The notes under the pieces: generated by a model
Databases searched by the model: none
Seen by the model: only the letters and a program-made list of their open reading frames with translations
What the model was told of the DNA's origin: nothing
NCBI GenBank assembly: GCA_029931535.1
Contig: JAQPZY010001664.1
Span: 5,796,501 to 5,860,500, forward strand
DNA from: Margaritifera margaritifera
Taxonomy: Eukaryota; Mollusca; Bivalvia; Unionida; Margaritiferidae
Direction of reading: 5' to 3'
DNA: 64,000 nucleotides
Position numbers and translations under genes: made by a program
Part shown: positions 11,991-23,873 of the stretch, piece after piece
How positions within the stretch are numbered: the stretch's first letter is position 1
Layout: the number at the start of each line of letters is the position of its first letter

Positions 11991-12578
11991 GTGATTACTA
12001 TAGGGTTCCCACATTTGATCTAGGGTCCTAATCATGATGAATAATCTTTACTTACCTTGGGATCACTATACTTAATGTAGCAATGAACACTTAATTATCT
12101 GCAACAAATGATCTTATCTCAAGGATGAGTCATTTGAAATAGGCTTAAAATGGTTTCATGTCCCAGCATCAGCTTAACCCATATGTCATTTTATTTACTG
12201 AGACTGGGGACCAGTCAAAAGTGTTAGGCTGAATACTCAACAAAATGATTCTTGCAATCAGTTCATTTTAGCTATGCTTTACGAGGTGTAAAAGTCTCAA
12301 ATCCACATGAATAATGTTTGCTTAGTCAAAATATAACCTATGCATTCATTTCCTCAAAGAATGGTGCCATTTTAAGTGTTAGTTATTGTTAAACAGAAAA
12401 TACAACATGGCTGTCAAAGTACCATGATACCCTCTCATGTTCAAAGAGTGTAATAAGCTTGCCAAGATTTAAAGATTCCTGGACATGTTTACCTTAATTA
12501 ACAGCAAAACAAGATGGGGATTTTATGTACTTGCATACACACACAGGAAGCTTAAGTAAGTTTTAATCTAAGTTTCCC

Positions 12579-13022
12579 ATGCCTAGATCTACTGCTAATT
12601 TTGACCTGTTGGGGTTTCCATGCCTTGATCTACTGCTAATTTTGACCTGTTGAGGGTTCCCATGCCTGGATCTACTGCTAATTTTGACCTGTTGGGGTTC
12701 CCATGCCTAGATCTACTGCTAATTTTGACCTGTTGGGGTTCCCATGCCTGGATCTACTGCTAATTTTGACCTGTTGGGGTTCCCATGCCTGGATCTACTG
12801 CTAATTTTGACCTGTTGGGGTTCCCATGCCTGGATCTACTAATTTTGACCTGTTGGGGTTCTCATGCCTGGATCTACTGCTAATTTTGACCTGTTGGGGT
12901 TCCCATGCCTGGATCTACTGCTAATTTTGACCTGTTGGGGTTCCCATGCCTGGATCTACTGCTAATTTTGACCTGTTGGGGTTCCCATGCCTGGATCTAC
13001 TGTTAATTTTGACCTGATGGGT
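12579..13022. repeat. 41-bp minisatellite, about 11 copies
   Basis: The unit contains CCCATGCCTGGATCTACTGC followed by TAATTTTGACCTGTTGGGGT and is highly homogeneous. One copy near 12830 lacks four bases, and the first two and last copies are more diverged, as in arrays homogenised from the middle. Confidence 0.96.
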
Positions 13023-13394
13023 TCTTGATATCTGACCATGTGCCACATTGGCAGTCAACTTGTATTGGCTATTGCTTTGAATCACTAAGAAAGGAAATAA
13101 CAGTTTTCTTAATAATTAATTTGATTTTGGTCAAATCTGTTCCTTGAAAAAACCATTTTAAGAAATAAAGTGTGCTTAAAATACAGTAAAATAATTCAAT
13201 ACTCTGGTTAAATGGGTATCTATCACCACCCACCTCCCTCCTCCTCCTGTCAATCATGGCATTTCATCTTTAGTTTGAATCATCATGTAATAAAATTTAT
13301 TCTGCTCATATCACAGAGCTATTTCATGAACTCCAAAAAACAGGTTATAATTTCAACCAGTGATATACCTCAATTTTTAATTCTATGAATGTAC

Positions 13395-13604
13395 CTGTTC
13401 CATTTTCTCAAACACTTTTGGATCAGCGATTGAGGCAGGAGCTTCCTCTATGATCTTCTGATGTCTACGCTGTATGGAGCAGTCCCTGCCAAACAAGGAT
13501 ATTGCATTGCCATAGCTGTCCGCCAGAAGCTGTACCTCCAGATGGCGTGCATGCATGGCCATTTTCATGACAAATACTGGGGATCCAGGCACTTCCGCTT
13601 GTAC
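13395..13604 (-). CDS. ACACA: ACC exon: ATP-grasp part of BC domain
   Basis: The acceptor is CTATAG before 13604, the donor is GTACAT at 13394, and it is 70 codons (258-327). It contains [40 protein letters not shown] and [20 protein letters not shown]. These are hallmark ATP-grasp/BC sequences with the conserved HLEVQ and [11 protein letters not shown] motifs. No unusual residues. Confidence 0.98.
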
Positions 13605-15245
13605 CTATAGAAGTACCAATCCATAATTTTACTCTTACATCATTACTGGTACTGACATTCAACCAATCACCAACAGCTATTTGGACCTGCTTGCTCATTT
13701 GAAAAGGTATTTACTCGGTTTTCAGCCCATGAGATTCTTTGACTTTGATGATAGATAGAATTCTTTCAGAACACCGTATCTGTTTTAGGACTAAATATTG
13801 ATTACCAAAAAGGCATGTTGACATGCATTTCTAAGATTTTCAAAGATGAATTATTAGAAATTCTACAATTAATGTATCTGAGAATTTACTGATTTATAGA
13901 CGGTATGATCAAAGTAAACTGACTGTTTTCTTCTATGGGCAAAAGGACTATAGCTCATCATGGATACATATTATCAATAGCAAGTAAATTCTTTACTTTG
14001 TAATGATTTTGATGCTGACTAAAGTTATTCCATGCCTAATCATGATTTGGTGGCTAGTGCTCTTAATAGCTTCCATGGTGTGAGATGACAGAATGTGTGA
14101 TTCCCTATGACTGGGTTATCTGTCCATTATGGATTAACCCTCCAAAGACAAATTATTGTACTAACTGTGAATTCATTTATTTTTCATGGGTATCAATATT
14201 TGTGGTTGTATTAAAATGTACATTTTTGTCAGCACTTAGATTCATGATTCATGAACATGGAAGGGGAGTCTTAATGCCTGTACAAGCATATAATTGTAAA
14301 AGTGATCTATAAATTTGTGGTTTGCAGCAAATAAGAAATCCACAAAATTGGCATAGCATGAATAACAGTGAATTCACAGCACTCCATTTGGTAGCAATCT
14401 AAGATGAATATCTTACTAAAGGGCATGAATTATGTATCCATGACAAGGCTTGATCTCATCAAGCCATAAAGCCCCCCCCCTCCCCCGCCAACTAAATTGA
14501 AAATATTAACAACTTACTGTAACAAGAGATCCTAATACTTTGAAGAAAATGAATTCCTATTTTCAGTATAATATAAAGCAGATGAGAGCAAATGTGATAT
14601 AAATTCCTGTATAAGTCAGTACCATCATGCTAGTCACTGTGAGTAATTTTCTTCCAATGTTGTGTTTTAAAAAAAAAAAAAAAAATTATTTTAGGGGTAA
14701 GCTTACAGGTTATCACATGGTACCTGTCATACCAACAATGCCTTGCACAAAATTGCCAATAATGCCTTGCAAAAACAGCACTGATTGTACAGGATTTTAC
14801 ATTGATACTGTCGTCTGCTAGAATTATACTCCTAACAAAAATCAGATTTCAACTGCTTTCCCCCCAAAATTGGGTTCTCTTCTTGTTCAGGTTAGTGGTT
14901 ATTATTTTTCATTTGGTTACATATTTTTTTTCAGAAAAATTGGTGCAAGTATTTCTTGTTCAAACATCTTTTAACAATTGTGATTCTTAACTTCTTTAAA
15001 ACTTCCAAAATCACAGAATGTGACTGGTAAACAAATGCTATGCAAAATTAAGGATCAAAAGCAGCTCAATGATCTTTTTTATAGCCTTATGATATTTCCA
15101 TTTGTTGATGATTATTTCTTTAAAAAAATCACAGAAACAGAAGTGGCTTGGATCATGAAATCAATTGTGAGCATCAACACAACTTTGTTGCTCAGGAAAA
15201 AAGTATGATGAAAGTATTTCAGATTTCCACACATTTTTTCACAGA
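13605..15245. other. ACC intron, unannotated part
   Basis: No gene, transposon remnant or array was recognised in this stretch except homopolymer runs near 14471 (C) and 14668 (A). Open frames are short and have no resemblance to known proteins. Confidence 0.45.
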
Positions 15246-15253
15246 TTACTTGT

Positions 15254-16025
15254 GATCCCCACTCCTGTGTCAATCATCTGAACCCTTGGAAAGAATCTAC
15301 TCATCCTGTGAAACATTTAACGACATATGATCTATCTCTTTCACTTGGCGTAGACATAGTTCTGGTTACACGCAGAACTCAATATTATGTATACGTGACC
15401 CTACCCCTACCCCCCTTTGCAGGATCCAACACCTTCACCGTCTTGTTGTCATTTACCCATCCGCATACAATATCAACCAAATATGATCACCTTTCTAACA
15501 TCAGTTTAAAATGGAATTAGGTCACCAGGAAAATCTACATTGCACATGAAGAACGGATACATCCACAACCAAATATGATCACCTTTCTAACATCTTGTGA
15601 TCCCCACTCCTGTGGGCTGTGTCATCATCTGAACCCTTGGAAAGAATCTACTCATCCTGTGAAACATTTCACGACATATGATCTATCTCTTTCACTTGGT
15701 GTAGACATAGTTCTGGTTACACGCAAAACTCAATATTACGTATATGTGACCCCACCCCAGCCCCCTTTGCAGGATCCAACACCTTCACTATCTTGTTGTC
15801 ATTTACCCATCCTCATAAAATGTCAACCAAATATGATCATCTTTCTAACATCAGTTTTAAATGGAATTAGGTCACCAGGAGAATCTACCTTGCACATGAA
15901 GAACGAATACATCCACAACCAAATATGATCACCTTTCTAACTTCAGTTTCAAATAGAATTAGGTCACAAGAAGAATTGACCTTGCACATGAACGGATACA
16001 TTCACACATGGGCCAACAGACAGGC
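15254..16025. repeat. ~345-bp tandem duplication with partial third copy
   Basis: Two copies (15254-15598 and 15599-15943) share GATCCCCACTCCTGTG, CATCTGAACCCTTGGAAAGA, GACATATGATCTATCTCTTT and CACTTG..GTAGACATAGTT, with only scattered differences. A third, partial copy of the last ~90 bp (GATCACCTTTCTAAC..GAATTAGGTCAC) follows. Because 345 is a multiple of three, similar open frames appear in both copies on the plus strand; they have no known homologue in my memory and may be incidental. Confidence 0.9.
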
Positions 16026-16125
16026 ATGACAAATCACAATATATTTGAAAATCAGTGGATATAAACAAACTTTGAGTTGAAAAATTCCTCTAGCAAAACA
16101 GTCATAACTAAAGATATTTATTTAC

Positions 16126-16268
16126 TTGTCTGAAGAGATTGGGTAAGTCATTGGGATTGTCCACTTTCCTGATCCCCTTCCCACCTCCTCCTTCTGAAGC
16201 CTTGATCATGAGAGGGTATCCTATCTCCTTGGCAGCCTTTAATCCCTCATCTGCATCTTTTACACAGG
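16126..16268 (-). CDS. ACACA: ACC exon: ATP-binding glycine loop
   Basis: The acceptor is TTATAG before 16268 and the donor is GTAAAT at 16125. The first two bases complete Ala210, and 47 codons (211-257) follow, ending in phase 0. It contains [20 protein letters not shown], with the nucleotide-binding GGGGKG at 236-241, and ends LPNLFRQ. The start ([10 protein letters not shown]) differs from the vertebrate KGYVKDVDDG by the Cys in place of Tyr. Confidence 0.98.
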
Positions 16269-17540
16269 CTATAAGGAATAAAATGGATACTGTATGTCAT
16301 ATCTAGCTATATTTCTAGCTATAACAATCCATGTCTTTTTTATTTGCCTCTTAGCATGCCCTGTTGTTTGCCTACCTCTGTCTGATTGTCTGTCTCTCAT
16401 TTGTCTTAATTAGGATGTTTTATATGACATTTCTGAACAATAATACATGAGGACAACTGAGTATATGTGCCAGCTGTAAGGAATCATGATACAGAGGTTT
16501 TGTGACCAAGACTCTACAGCAAGTAAAATCTGCAACACATAGTCATCAAGCTACTTGATGGAGTCATTATGACAAACTATTACCTGGGTGCCAGCAAGAT
16601 AACAAACCAATACAAATTTTTACTGTTTATAAAATATACCCATTTTAAAACATGTATTTTTACAAATTACCACATAACCTCACTGTCATTAAAATGACAA
16701 TTTATGAACCCGTGTAATATTTTTTATGCTATATTTTTTAATATGTTGATAATCATGTGAAAATTTCACACGAGACATCAGCATGAAGTCTTAGCCATTC
16801 AAATGTAATTCAAGCCATGCTAGTGGTGGTCAAAGATTGTTTGGAAAGTCAAATGACCAGGCATTCAATTATGATTTTCCATATTTGAAATATATGATTT
16901 AAAATTTCCTTTTTTGTTTGTTCAACTTTTGGGATTAAATCTTCCTGGGAAAGTAAAATATGTGAATAACAGCTTCCAATTAAAATAGCCTTCAGCTGTT
17001 TAGAACCATTCATGTGTCAACAACATGGCAGACAACAAATGTGCTGGTAAACCATTAGAATTGATGGGATACAAGCAACTTCACCATTAACAAGTAGGCA
17101 AAACACACTGTCCATGAAAAATAAATATAAGAAAAAAAACTCCAGCCAGTTATATCAAATGTTGATCAATAATGATGAATCAATCATCAATCTTCAGATT
17201 TCAGCTGATTCACAACACTAAGCCAGACCAATGAACTTATTTGTCAGTGAATTCATGTAACCCATCAGCATATTATGTAATGAATGGAAGGTTTACAGAA
17301 CTATACATACAGACCCTGCAACAGGTAATTTTACAAAATCTGCATTTCATTCACATTTGAAATCCATTCAGTATTATTAAATTTGTCTTCTGTGTCCATT
17401 CCATTCATGTTAGCATTTCAGCTATCATCTTATCATTTTTCATTTATGGTCCCAGAAATTTTGATTTTGCATGTATCACATTCATTCATTATTTCCTTTC
17501 ATTTTCATTCACTTGAAAAATAATTAAAAGTGAATTTTTT
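16269..17540. other. ACC intron, unannotated part left of DIRS A
   Basis: AT-rich sequence without recognised features. Confidence 0.45.
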
Positions 17541-17856
17541 GTAAATTATGTTTCTCCAAGAATACTTATTGATCACATTAATGTTATGAAATAAGCTCCA
17601 CTACCTCTTGCATGCAGCCCTCCCATATAAACAAAGGAAAGAAACTCTTACATATCATGTCCCCTTACCACCACTAGGTGGCTACCTATAAACCAGATAT
17701 TTACCAGTTTAAACTGAATGATACATCGATGAGGATTCTTGTGGGGAGGTGTGGGAGGGTTTAACAGTAATGTGATTGAGTAAGTATTCTTGTAGAAACA
17801 TAATTTACAATCAAATTTACAATCTCCATTGAATACATTCCCTGATCACATTAACA
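17541..17856. repeat. DIRS A left terminal repeat and internal complementary region
   Basis: Arm 17541-17580 (GTAAATTATGTTTCTCCAAG then AATACTTATTGATCACATTA) is inverted at 17768-17808 with few mismatches. Directly after it, 17827-17856 (TTGAATACATTCCCTGATCA then CATTAAC) matches the reverse complement of the right end at ~22770-22800. Two outward-end complements placed side by side define a DIRS internal complementary region, the template used to circularise the cDNA. Confidence 0.8.
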
Positions 17857-18129
17857 TCTGGAGAATAGGTAATAGGAGGAGGAAATACATGAGCATCCAA
17901 CATCTACTACGGCTACCGTTCAAGGGATAAAATGGCTGGAGTCCATATCTGAAGGATAAACTGCTCTCCAAAAATGAAGGCAGCATAACCAACGGTCATG
18001 AAAAACATGATGTCAATACAAGGATAAAAGAAATGAATGATGTTTTCTTAGCAAGGAAAATTTCAGGTGAATCCACCAAAAGCACTAAACCCATGCCCAA
18101 AAGGAGGTTGTGCTGACATCAGCTGGGTC

Positions 18130-18926
18130 TGGTGGTCATTTGGACTGCTACTACTGGACTCACCAAAGTCAATTCTTGTCTCTGTAATGCTAGAACTTGG
18201 ATAGAAACTCAAATAGCTGACTATGTGTGCCAGCTAACAGCTTTTATAATGTCTCAGATAGAAACATTGCATTCAATCTCATCTCACACAGATTGCTCAA
18301 ATATCATGAGCTGAAATTTTCATGAGGCATATCTAGTCGTGTAAGACCTCAGATCATGCTAATCATATTACCCACATGAGCCATGATGCTTGGGTTTGAG
18401 GGGTCATATATATCTTCTTTTCTGGCCTTCACCTGGAGAAAAAGATATTGTTTGGCCTAACGATGCTTCTCCATGTGTTGCAAGTTGAGCTTAGAGCATA
18501 GACTGGGTCTTGCATAACAATTTTCTGAACATATCAATCAAGGAGAGGGAGCAGATAACCACTTGGTTGCCTATCAAAGGCAGTCAATTCTTAACTTGTC
18601 TGAGTTGAGCCAAGTCAGAACCCATGAAGATAACACTTAGGAAACAAGGTGACTGATTTGGGTCTGTTCATTTAAAAGTTGGTCAGTAAGTCTGACAGGT
18701 CCTTATCATGTCCTACATCCCTTCTACCATAATGCCTGAATGTGTCATAGATCATGGAGTGGTAGCCTTTGATAGTAACAGAAGCTAACCTTTTCTCCTC
18801 AAAAAGCCAGAGAAAAAAGTTAGCAATTTGAGAGATCAAGGTACTCAAAGGGGCAAAGTTGCGGCCCCTGCACCAGTCCCTGAAAACATGCCACTTTCCC
18901 TCATAAGCCTTTGAAGTGAACGGCAT
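18130..18926 (-). pseudogene. Tyrosine recombinase of DIRS A (broken)
   Basis: The N-terminal SAM-like core-binding domain is open at 18926-18672 (84 codons) with WHVFRDWCRGRNFAPLSTLI and FLWLFEEKRLASVTIKGYHS, typical of phage-integrase-like recombinases in DIRS elements. The C-terminal catalytic part continues left but is broken. In the box II frame it reads ISAHDI followed by TGA at 18299-18297, so the expected arginine of the H-x-x-R motif is now a stop codon. Further stops follow. It cannot make an active recombinase. Confidence 0.8.
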
Positions 18927-19229
18927 TTTAGCTCATGAGATTCTGTCCATAACTGAAGGTTCAAATTTCTACCTACACTCTTATCATAAGAGCCAGGTGC
19001 CTATCTGGGCAGAGATGAAACACCTGCAATCGGGGCTGTTGGAGCAGCTTGGGCCTCAGCTGGATTTTCACTGGGAGATGTCTTTGCTTGATTGAGTAGA
19101 TTGTTCACCCAAGGATTATCCCACCTAAGAGGGTCAATCAGAATCACTTGGCAGTTCTGTCCCCCTCATTTTCTGTATTATCCTCAGTACCAGTACAGTA
19201 GAAAAGTAAGCATAGCGACAAAACCTGTC

Positions 19230-19445
19230 TCAACTGACTGACAGAGCTACCACAGCCCAGGTTTCTGGATCTGGGACTGGTGAGATGAAGGTGGGCAGTT
19301 TGTGATTCCAACTCACTGCAAAAAAGTCTATGATAGGACTCCTCCAAAGTGTACAAATCTGTTGAAAGACCGATGGATGAACAGACCACTCAGTGTGAAG
19401 AGTCTGGCCCCTTCTTGACAGTGAATTGACTAGGACATTGAGCAT
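19230..19445 (-). pseudogene. DIRS A RT/RNase H C-terminal segment
   Basis: A 71-codon open frame has NVLVNSLSRRGQ, TEWSVHPSVFQQIC and HKLPTFISPVPDPETWAV. DIRS and related retroelements carry a LADALSRR..TEWSLHPSVF..KLPLFVSPVPDP..WA segment between RNase H and the recombinase, which this matches. It is a fragment; the upstream RNase H core is not readable in one frame. Confidence 0.78.
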
Positions 19446-19862
19446 GCAGGGAATCTATCTGATCTGGACTGTGATATCTAGCTGGAAACTCCAGTGTAGG
19501 AAGTCAGAGACCAGAATGCATAGGTAGAGTGATTTAACCCTTCCCCTCTCCCTAGTTTAAGAAGGTAGGTCATCACCACCGTGTTGTCTGACATTGTGAT
19601 TATTATCCTGCTGCAGGGTTAATCCTTCCAGAAATGAAATGCTTTACCTACAGCCTTCATTTCTAAAAGGTTGATATGAAGTGATTTCTCCTGTGGACTC
19701 CAGTTGCTGCTGACCATGGTGAAGCAGGGCAACAGGTGAGCCCCCTCCAACCATGCAGACAGGTGTCCTTACAAACCAGTATCTCCCACTGAGGCTTCTC
19801 TAGAGGAATTACTGCCATATGCCACAGATTGTCTTGCCACTGAATGCAGGAATTGTTTTATC

Positions 19863-20257
19863 TCAGTTGAGATCATAACATGATAGTCTACATGACTTGA
19901 AAAGGGCCGCCATTGGGCCAGTAGGGCCATCAGCAAAGGGTGTATGTAAAAACGACCGAGAAGAATTCAATCTGCCACTACATTGAACAAGATGAGTTGC
20001 AACTGGAATCCACTCCCTGTTGGAAATTGACTCTGCCAGCTTGATCATCCATGCCAAGTGCATTCCATTTTGAACCTCAGCATGACAATGTACTTGTTGA
20101 GCTGGTTGAGGTCTATGACTGGACACTTTAAAAAAATGGAGTAAAACCCCAAAAAGTTCAGCTTGAGAACCATCACAACTAATCCAAGCCTGCTAAAAAT
20201 GAATGAGTCTGATGCCAACAGGCAGGTTGTCCATGGACAGTCAGGATGGCAAGTCAC
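19863..20257 (-). pseudogene. DIRS A reverse transcriptase fragments
   Basis: The open frame ending at 20045 contains CPVIDLNQLNKYIVMLRFKM, the RPVIDLS.LN..I...KFKME block that opens the RT domain in DIRS and Gypsy-like elements. The next frame (20126-19863) contains SISNREW and, further on, QCSGRLNSSRSF, which resembles a later RT segment. The catalytic YxDD region between them is missing or unreadable, so I infer an internal deletion. Confidence 0.65.
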
Positions 20258-22025
20258 TGGTGATTGTTGGGACTCTTGGGGAAGGAGAAACCTTGTTTCC
20301 TATCCCCTTTATTAAACTGCTTCCAAACCTGCTCATGCTGGGCTGTGTTCATCTCCTTTTGTCAATTATCATCTCTCATTTATGACTGAGACAGATGTGG
20401 CCTAAATGCCAGAGAAGGCAGTAAGGAAAGCTGGAGAGGCAGCTCTTGTGCTCCCTGCTTCTATACATTTTCAATTTGGCCACTGAACATCAATGGTGTA
20501 CCAAAGATAATGCAGCTTCAATTAAGATGAGCGGAGAAAGGCATATCATCTCGCCTGGTCTAAACTGGATGAAACTGTTAGGGCATTTGCCTTGGAACGA
20601 TGTGCAGCCACATTAATTATCTTGGCAATTCAGGCCATGAACGCACATGCATGCTCACTGCCTCATTTTTTGGCAAGGCAAAAATTTGCTAGTGACACCA
20701 GGTCAATCATAAATGAAATGACCACCATAATCTGCACTAACTTGGAGGTGGCATGAAAAACATGGTGATCCACCTTATAAAACAGCAGGGTTGACATGTT
20801 TTTATCCAAGCTTGGCAAGTCAGCACTGTACTTGTCCTTGAGTGTGCAGTACCAGTGGGGTGAGAACGTTGCTGGTAACCGACTCTCCAAAAAGAAAACC
20901 TTCAAACTACCCAGGTCCCAGATCTTATCTGAAAGACAATAGGCAATTTCTTTCATCTTTGATGGCTGGAGCAGTAGACAGAAGATGGGAGTGTTCATCC
21001 TCATCTCCAATGTCTACTGAAGCCTCAACCTTAGAGGCCTTGCTTACAAATGACAGCAACAGGCACTGAGATGGTGATACAATTCTGTAAATTTCTTAAA
21101 GAACCATTTTGAAACAAAACTGTGTACGCTCCATGGTGGGGTTGGAGTGAGCCAACTAATTGAGGTTGAACCCGCACTCACTGTGGGGGATTGTCTTTTT
21201 TGGGCATAGCCTCCATGTCTGCATAAATCATTCTGCAGGCATGGATGAGGCCATGCCATCATCCCTATGTGCAGCATGGTATCTATCCACTGCATGCACC
21301 ATGAACATTGGGCAATGCAAGCAAAATGGCTAGTCTTTTTGGTACAGACAGCTGGAAAGGTGGCCAGAAAGCATGCTGCATGGGGGTGGATGGTTGGCTT
21401 GGTGATCAACTGGACGGACTGATGACTAAGCAGCCAGATGGACAGTACAGGTGGTGGAATGAACGGACCAATTTGACAGCTCCTCATAGGACTACACATA
21501 TAATAATACAACTAGCCAGTATATGGTATGGGTCACCAATGTAATGGATCTCTGGTAGCTAGTCAAAAAGTATGGCTGGCCAAACAGCTGGACTGGCTGG
21601 TCATCAGCTGAAGTGGCTGCATACAGCATTGATAGCTGGCAAAACATGTCACCAAGGTCAGTGTTATACCCCATGTGGTGTGACTTACAGGCCCAATGGC
21701 CTTGCTTAGACATGCACCCATTGGGCTGCCATAGAAATGGGGGGGGGGGAGGCAGGACACTCTTCCATCAACTCCAAGCCCACATTGAAGAGAGGTGACA
21801 AATGGTGGGATAAAAACTTCACTGAAGCCAGTAACTGTGATGTCATTTCCTGTACAAGTCTCCGCGTTTGTGACTCTAACAGCATCTGGGGTGAGTGTGG
21901 TCCAGGCATCTCCGTGGTGGACTAATCCTCCAATTCAAGCTGGCCTGATGTAACTTTTGCTGCATGCATGGTAGGCATGATCTTAGAGATGATCTTCGAA
22001 GAGGAGGGAAAACCACTATGGAGTT

Positions 22026-22252
22026 TCACATTATGCTCGCTATTGGTGTCTTAGGGTGAAAGCCTTTGACTTCACCCATTTCTCTTTGCTTTTCAAGCTC
22101 TTGTGCAGAACTGGACCATATTCCTTCTGACCATTTAGCACAGACACTGCACAGTGAAGTAGATGAACACTTTAGTGCAAGCGAGGCACAAATCATGTGT
22201 ATCCTCGTTGACTTTAAATTTCTTGCACTTTGCACATTTGGTCATCAATGTT
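22026..22252 (-). pseudogene. DIRS A gag-like ORF start, cysteine-rich
   Basis: An ATG near 22252 opens MTKCAKCKKFKV..THDLCLACTK and stops after ~36 codons. A neighbouring frame continues with CSVCAKWSEGIW. The paired C-x2-C motifs with a D-x-H-D-x-C-x2-C spacing resemble the N-terminus of animal DIRS gag proteins. It is frameshifted. Confidence 0.6.
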
Positions 22253-23454
22253 CAACTAAAATGACAAGAATGACAAAACCAAAGTGAAAATAACAACCCA
22301 TAAGTGTTCACTTATAAGAATAATGCACTAATTATTAAAAAAGTGAAAAATACAAGCAGAGTGTGCAAATAAGACAGCCAACAAGTAACAACAATACAGC
22401 ATTGGAGCACAAGGTCAGAAACTGAAGTTCACAAATTGTGAAAAATTCACACAATTATTGATCAAAATACAAAAATAATGATACAAACATGTAGCAAATA
22501 CATAAATCATCAATACTCTACCAACTTTCTAGATGGATGGGTTCAATTCAAGCTGATTTTCTTGGATATCAAAAGGCAATGTGGTGTGATGTTGATTATA
22601 CTGCAGCACAAGTTTAATCACATTTGATCAGTGGCCACCTAGTGGTGGTAAGAGGAGGTAAGCAGTGGTAAGGGGAGGTAACAAATAAAAGTTTCTTCAC
22701 TTTATCTATAAGGAATACAGATACAAAAGACAACATTTTTGTCTTTCTGTAGTGGGGCTTATTTGTCTAAAGTTAATGTGATTGGTGAATGTATTCGATG
22801 GAGAAATGCATTTACTGAAACAGGTTTTCTGTTTTTGAGAGTGTAAAAAGGAGAGAATTATTGCTGTCATATCTTGTCTTATTAAAAGTGTATTTTCATA
22901 CAATAGCAATGTATAAAATGCAAAAGAAAGCTTTAAATTTATGATCATTAAAAATATAACTGCAACTTCAATAAATGTAACATTATAGTGTAGAGTATTT
23001 GTCAGCAAATTTTATTTTTACTTTGTTTCATTCAAATAAGGATTGCACATATACAACGACAAGTGATGATGTAATCAAATCAATGACATCATGTCTGCCT
23101 CGACAAAACCAATGTTTTTGTAAGGAATGAAAAACTGACAGTGTAAAGAATCTGATCCTGGATTATTATATGAATGGCCTCTCAACTGTGGGAATTAAGT
23201 GAAAGCCTGAAAATAATACATTTTCAAATCCATTCTTGAAATGCATTTGTGTTTTGTTCTGTTTTTTTTAAAGTGTTTTCTACATTTGCATTTGCCCTTT
23301 CTTTTTCTTCAAAATCAATTCATTATTTCATCTGCATTCATTCTACATTTTGTCTGCATTCTGTTTTCATTTCACTGGTAAAATTACTATTTTCAGGGTC
23401 TGTAATTCCACTCTTTTAATACCTTTCACATGAAATGGGCACTTATATAACCAT

Positions 23455-23663
23455 ATACACTCACTTAAAAGTCGAGCCCAACTGCAAACTGCACAGACCA
23501 AGATCTGCTGTCGCATAATGTGCCAGAAGATCTGGGTCTATGCAGTTTGCTAGAAGTAATCAGAAGAACAAATAACATGGACCCTGATCTGCTGTTGCAT
23601 TATGCAATGGCAGATCAGGTCCATGTTGTTTGCAGTTGGACTTGACTCAAAACATGAGAGTGA
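23455..23663. mobile_element. Palindromic ~210-bp MITE, copy 2
   Basis: The left end AAGTCGAGCCCAACTGCAAA and right end TTTGCAGTTGGACTTGACTC form a long terminal inverted repeat (about 30 bp with mismatches). Internal sub-palindromes are as in the copy at 59587. The element ends only ~33 bp from the splice donor of the neighbouring ACC exon (donor at 23696). Confidence 0.88.
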
Positions 23664-23696
23664 ATCAACAAGATACTTAAGCTTAGCTGCACCTAC

Positions 23697-23873
23697 CTTT
23701 ACGATAGATATCTTGCGGTACACTGATGGTCTTGCCTTTGGCTATGTCACTCTCCATCCACTTCAGGGTGATACCTGAACCACTCCAGGGCATTGTGGGA
23801 ATGCCTGCTGTTTGGGCAACTATTGAGGAGGCAATCTTGTCTCCAAGTGACCACATTGCATTCTCAGGGGGAC
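23697..23873 (-). CDS. ACACA: ACC exon: BC domain before the ATP-grasp lid
   Basis: The acceptor is TTCAAG before 23873 and the donor is GTAGGT at 23696. The first two bases complete Gly151, 58 codons follow (152-209), and one base of Ala210 remains. It reads [20 protein letters not shown], then [20 protein letters not shown], nearly identical to other animal ACC proteins. The stretch [18 protein letters not shown] is typical in position but variable in sequence. Confidence 0.98.

Larger units (their letters stand above)
17541..22815 (-). mobile_element. DIRS-like tyrosine-recombinase retrotransposon A (decayed)
   Basis: A full-length but inactive DIRS-type element lies in an ACC intron, coding on the minus strand. 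Inverted terminal repeats: left about 17560-17690, right about 22625-22800 (shared landmarks AATAAGC.CCACTAC, GAAGAAACT and CCCCTTACCACCACTAGGTGG on opposite strands). Beside the left repeat lies an internal complementary region (17768-17856). It holds the inverse of the left end (17541-17580) followed by a sequence matching the outermost right end, as in Dictyostelium DIRS-1. Order along the coding strand: cysteine-rich gag start (22252), RT motif (~20100), later RT fragment (~19990), post-RNase H segment (~19400), tyrosine recombinase N-part (18926-18672) and C-part (~18560-18130). All are interrupted by stops or frameshifts. No target duplication is expected for DIRS. Confidence 0.82.

Noticed and set aside
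13465..13698. 77-codon minus-strand frame overlapping an ACC exon
   Set aside because: Alternative frame of the exon 13395-13604; the ACC frame is the one with conserved motifs.
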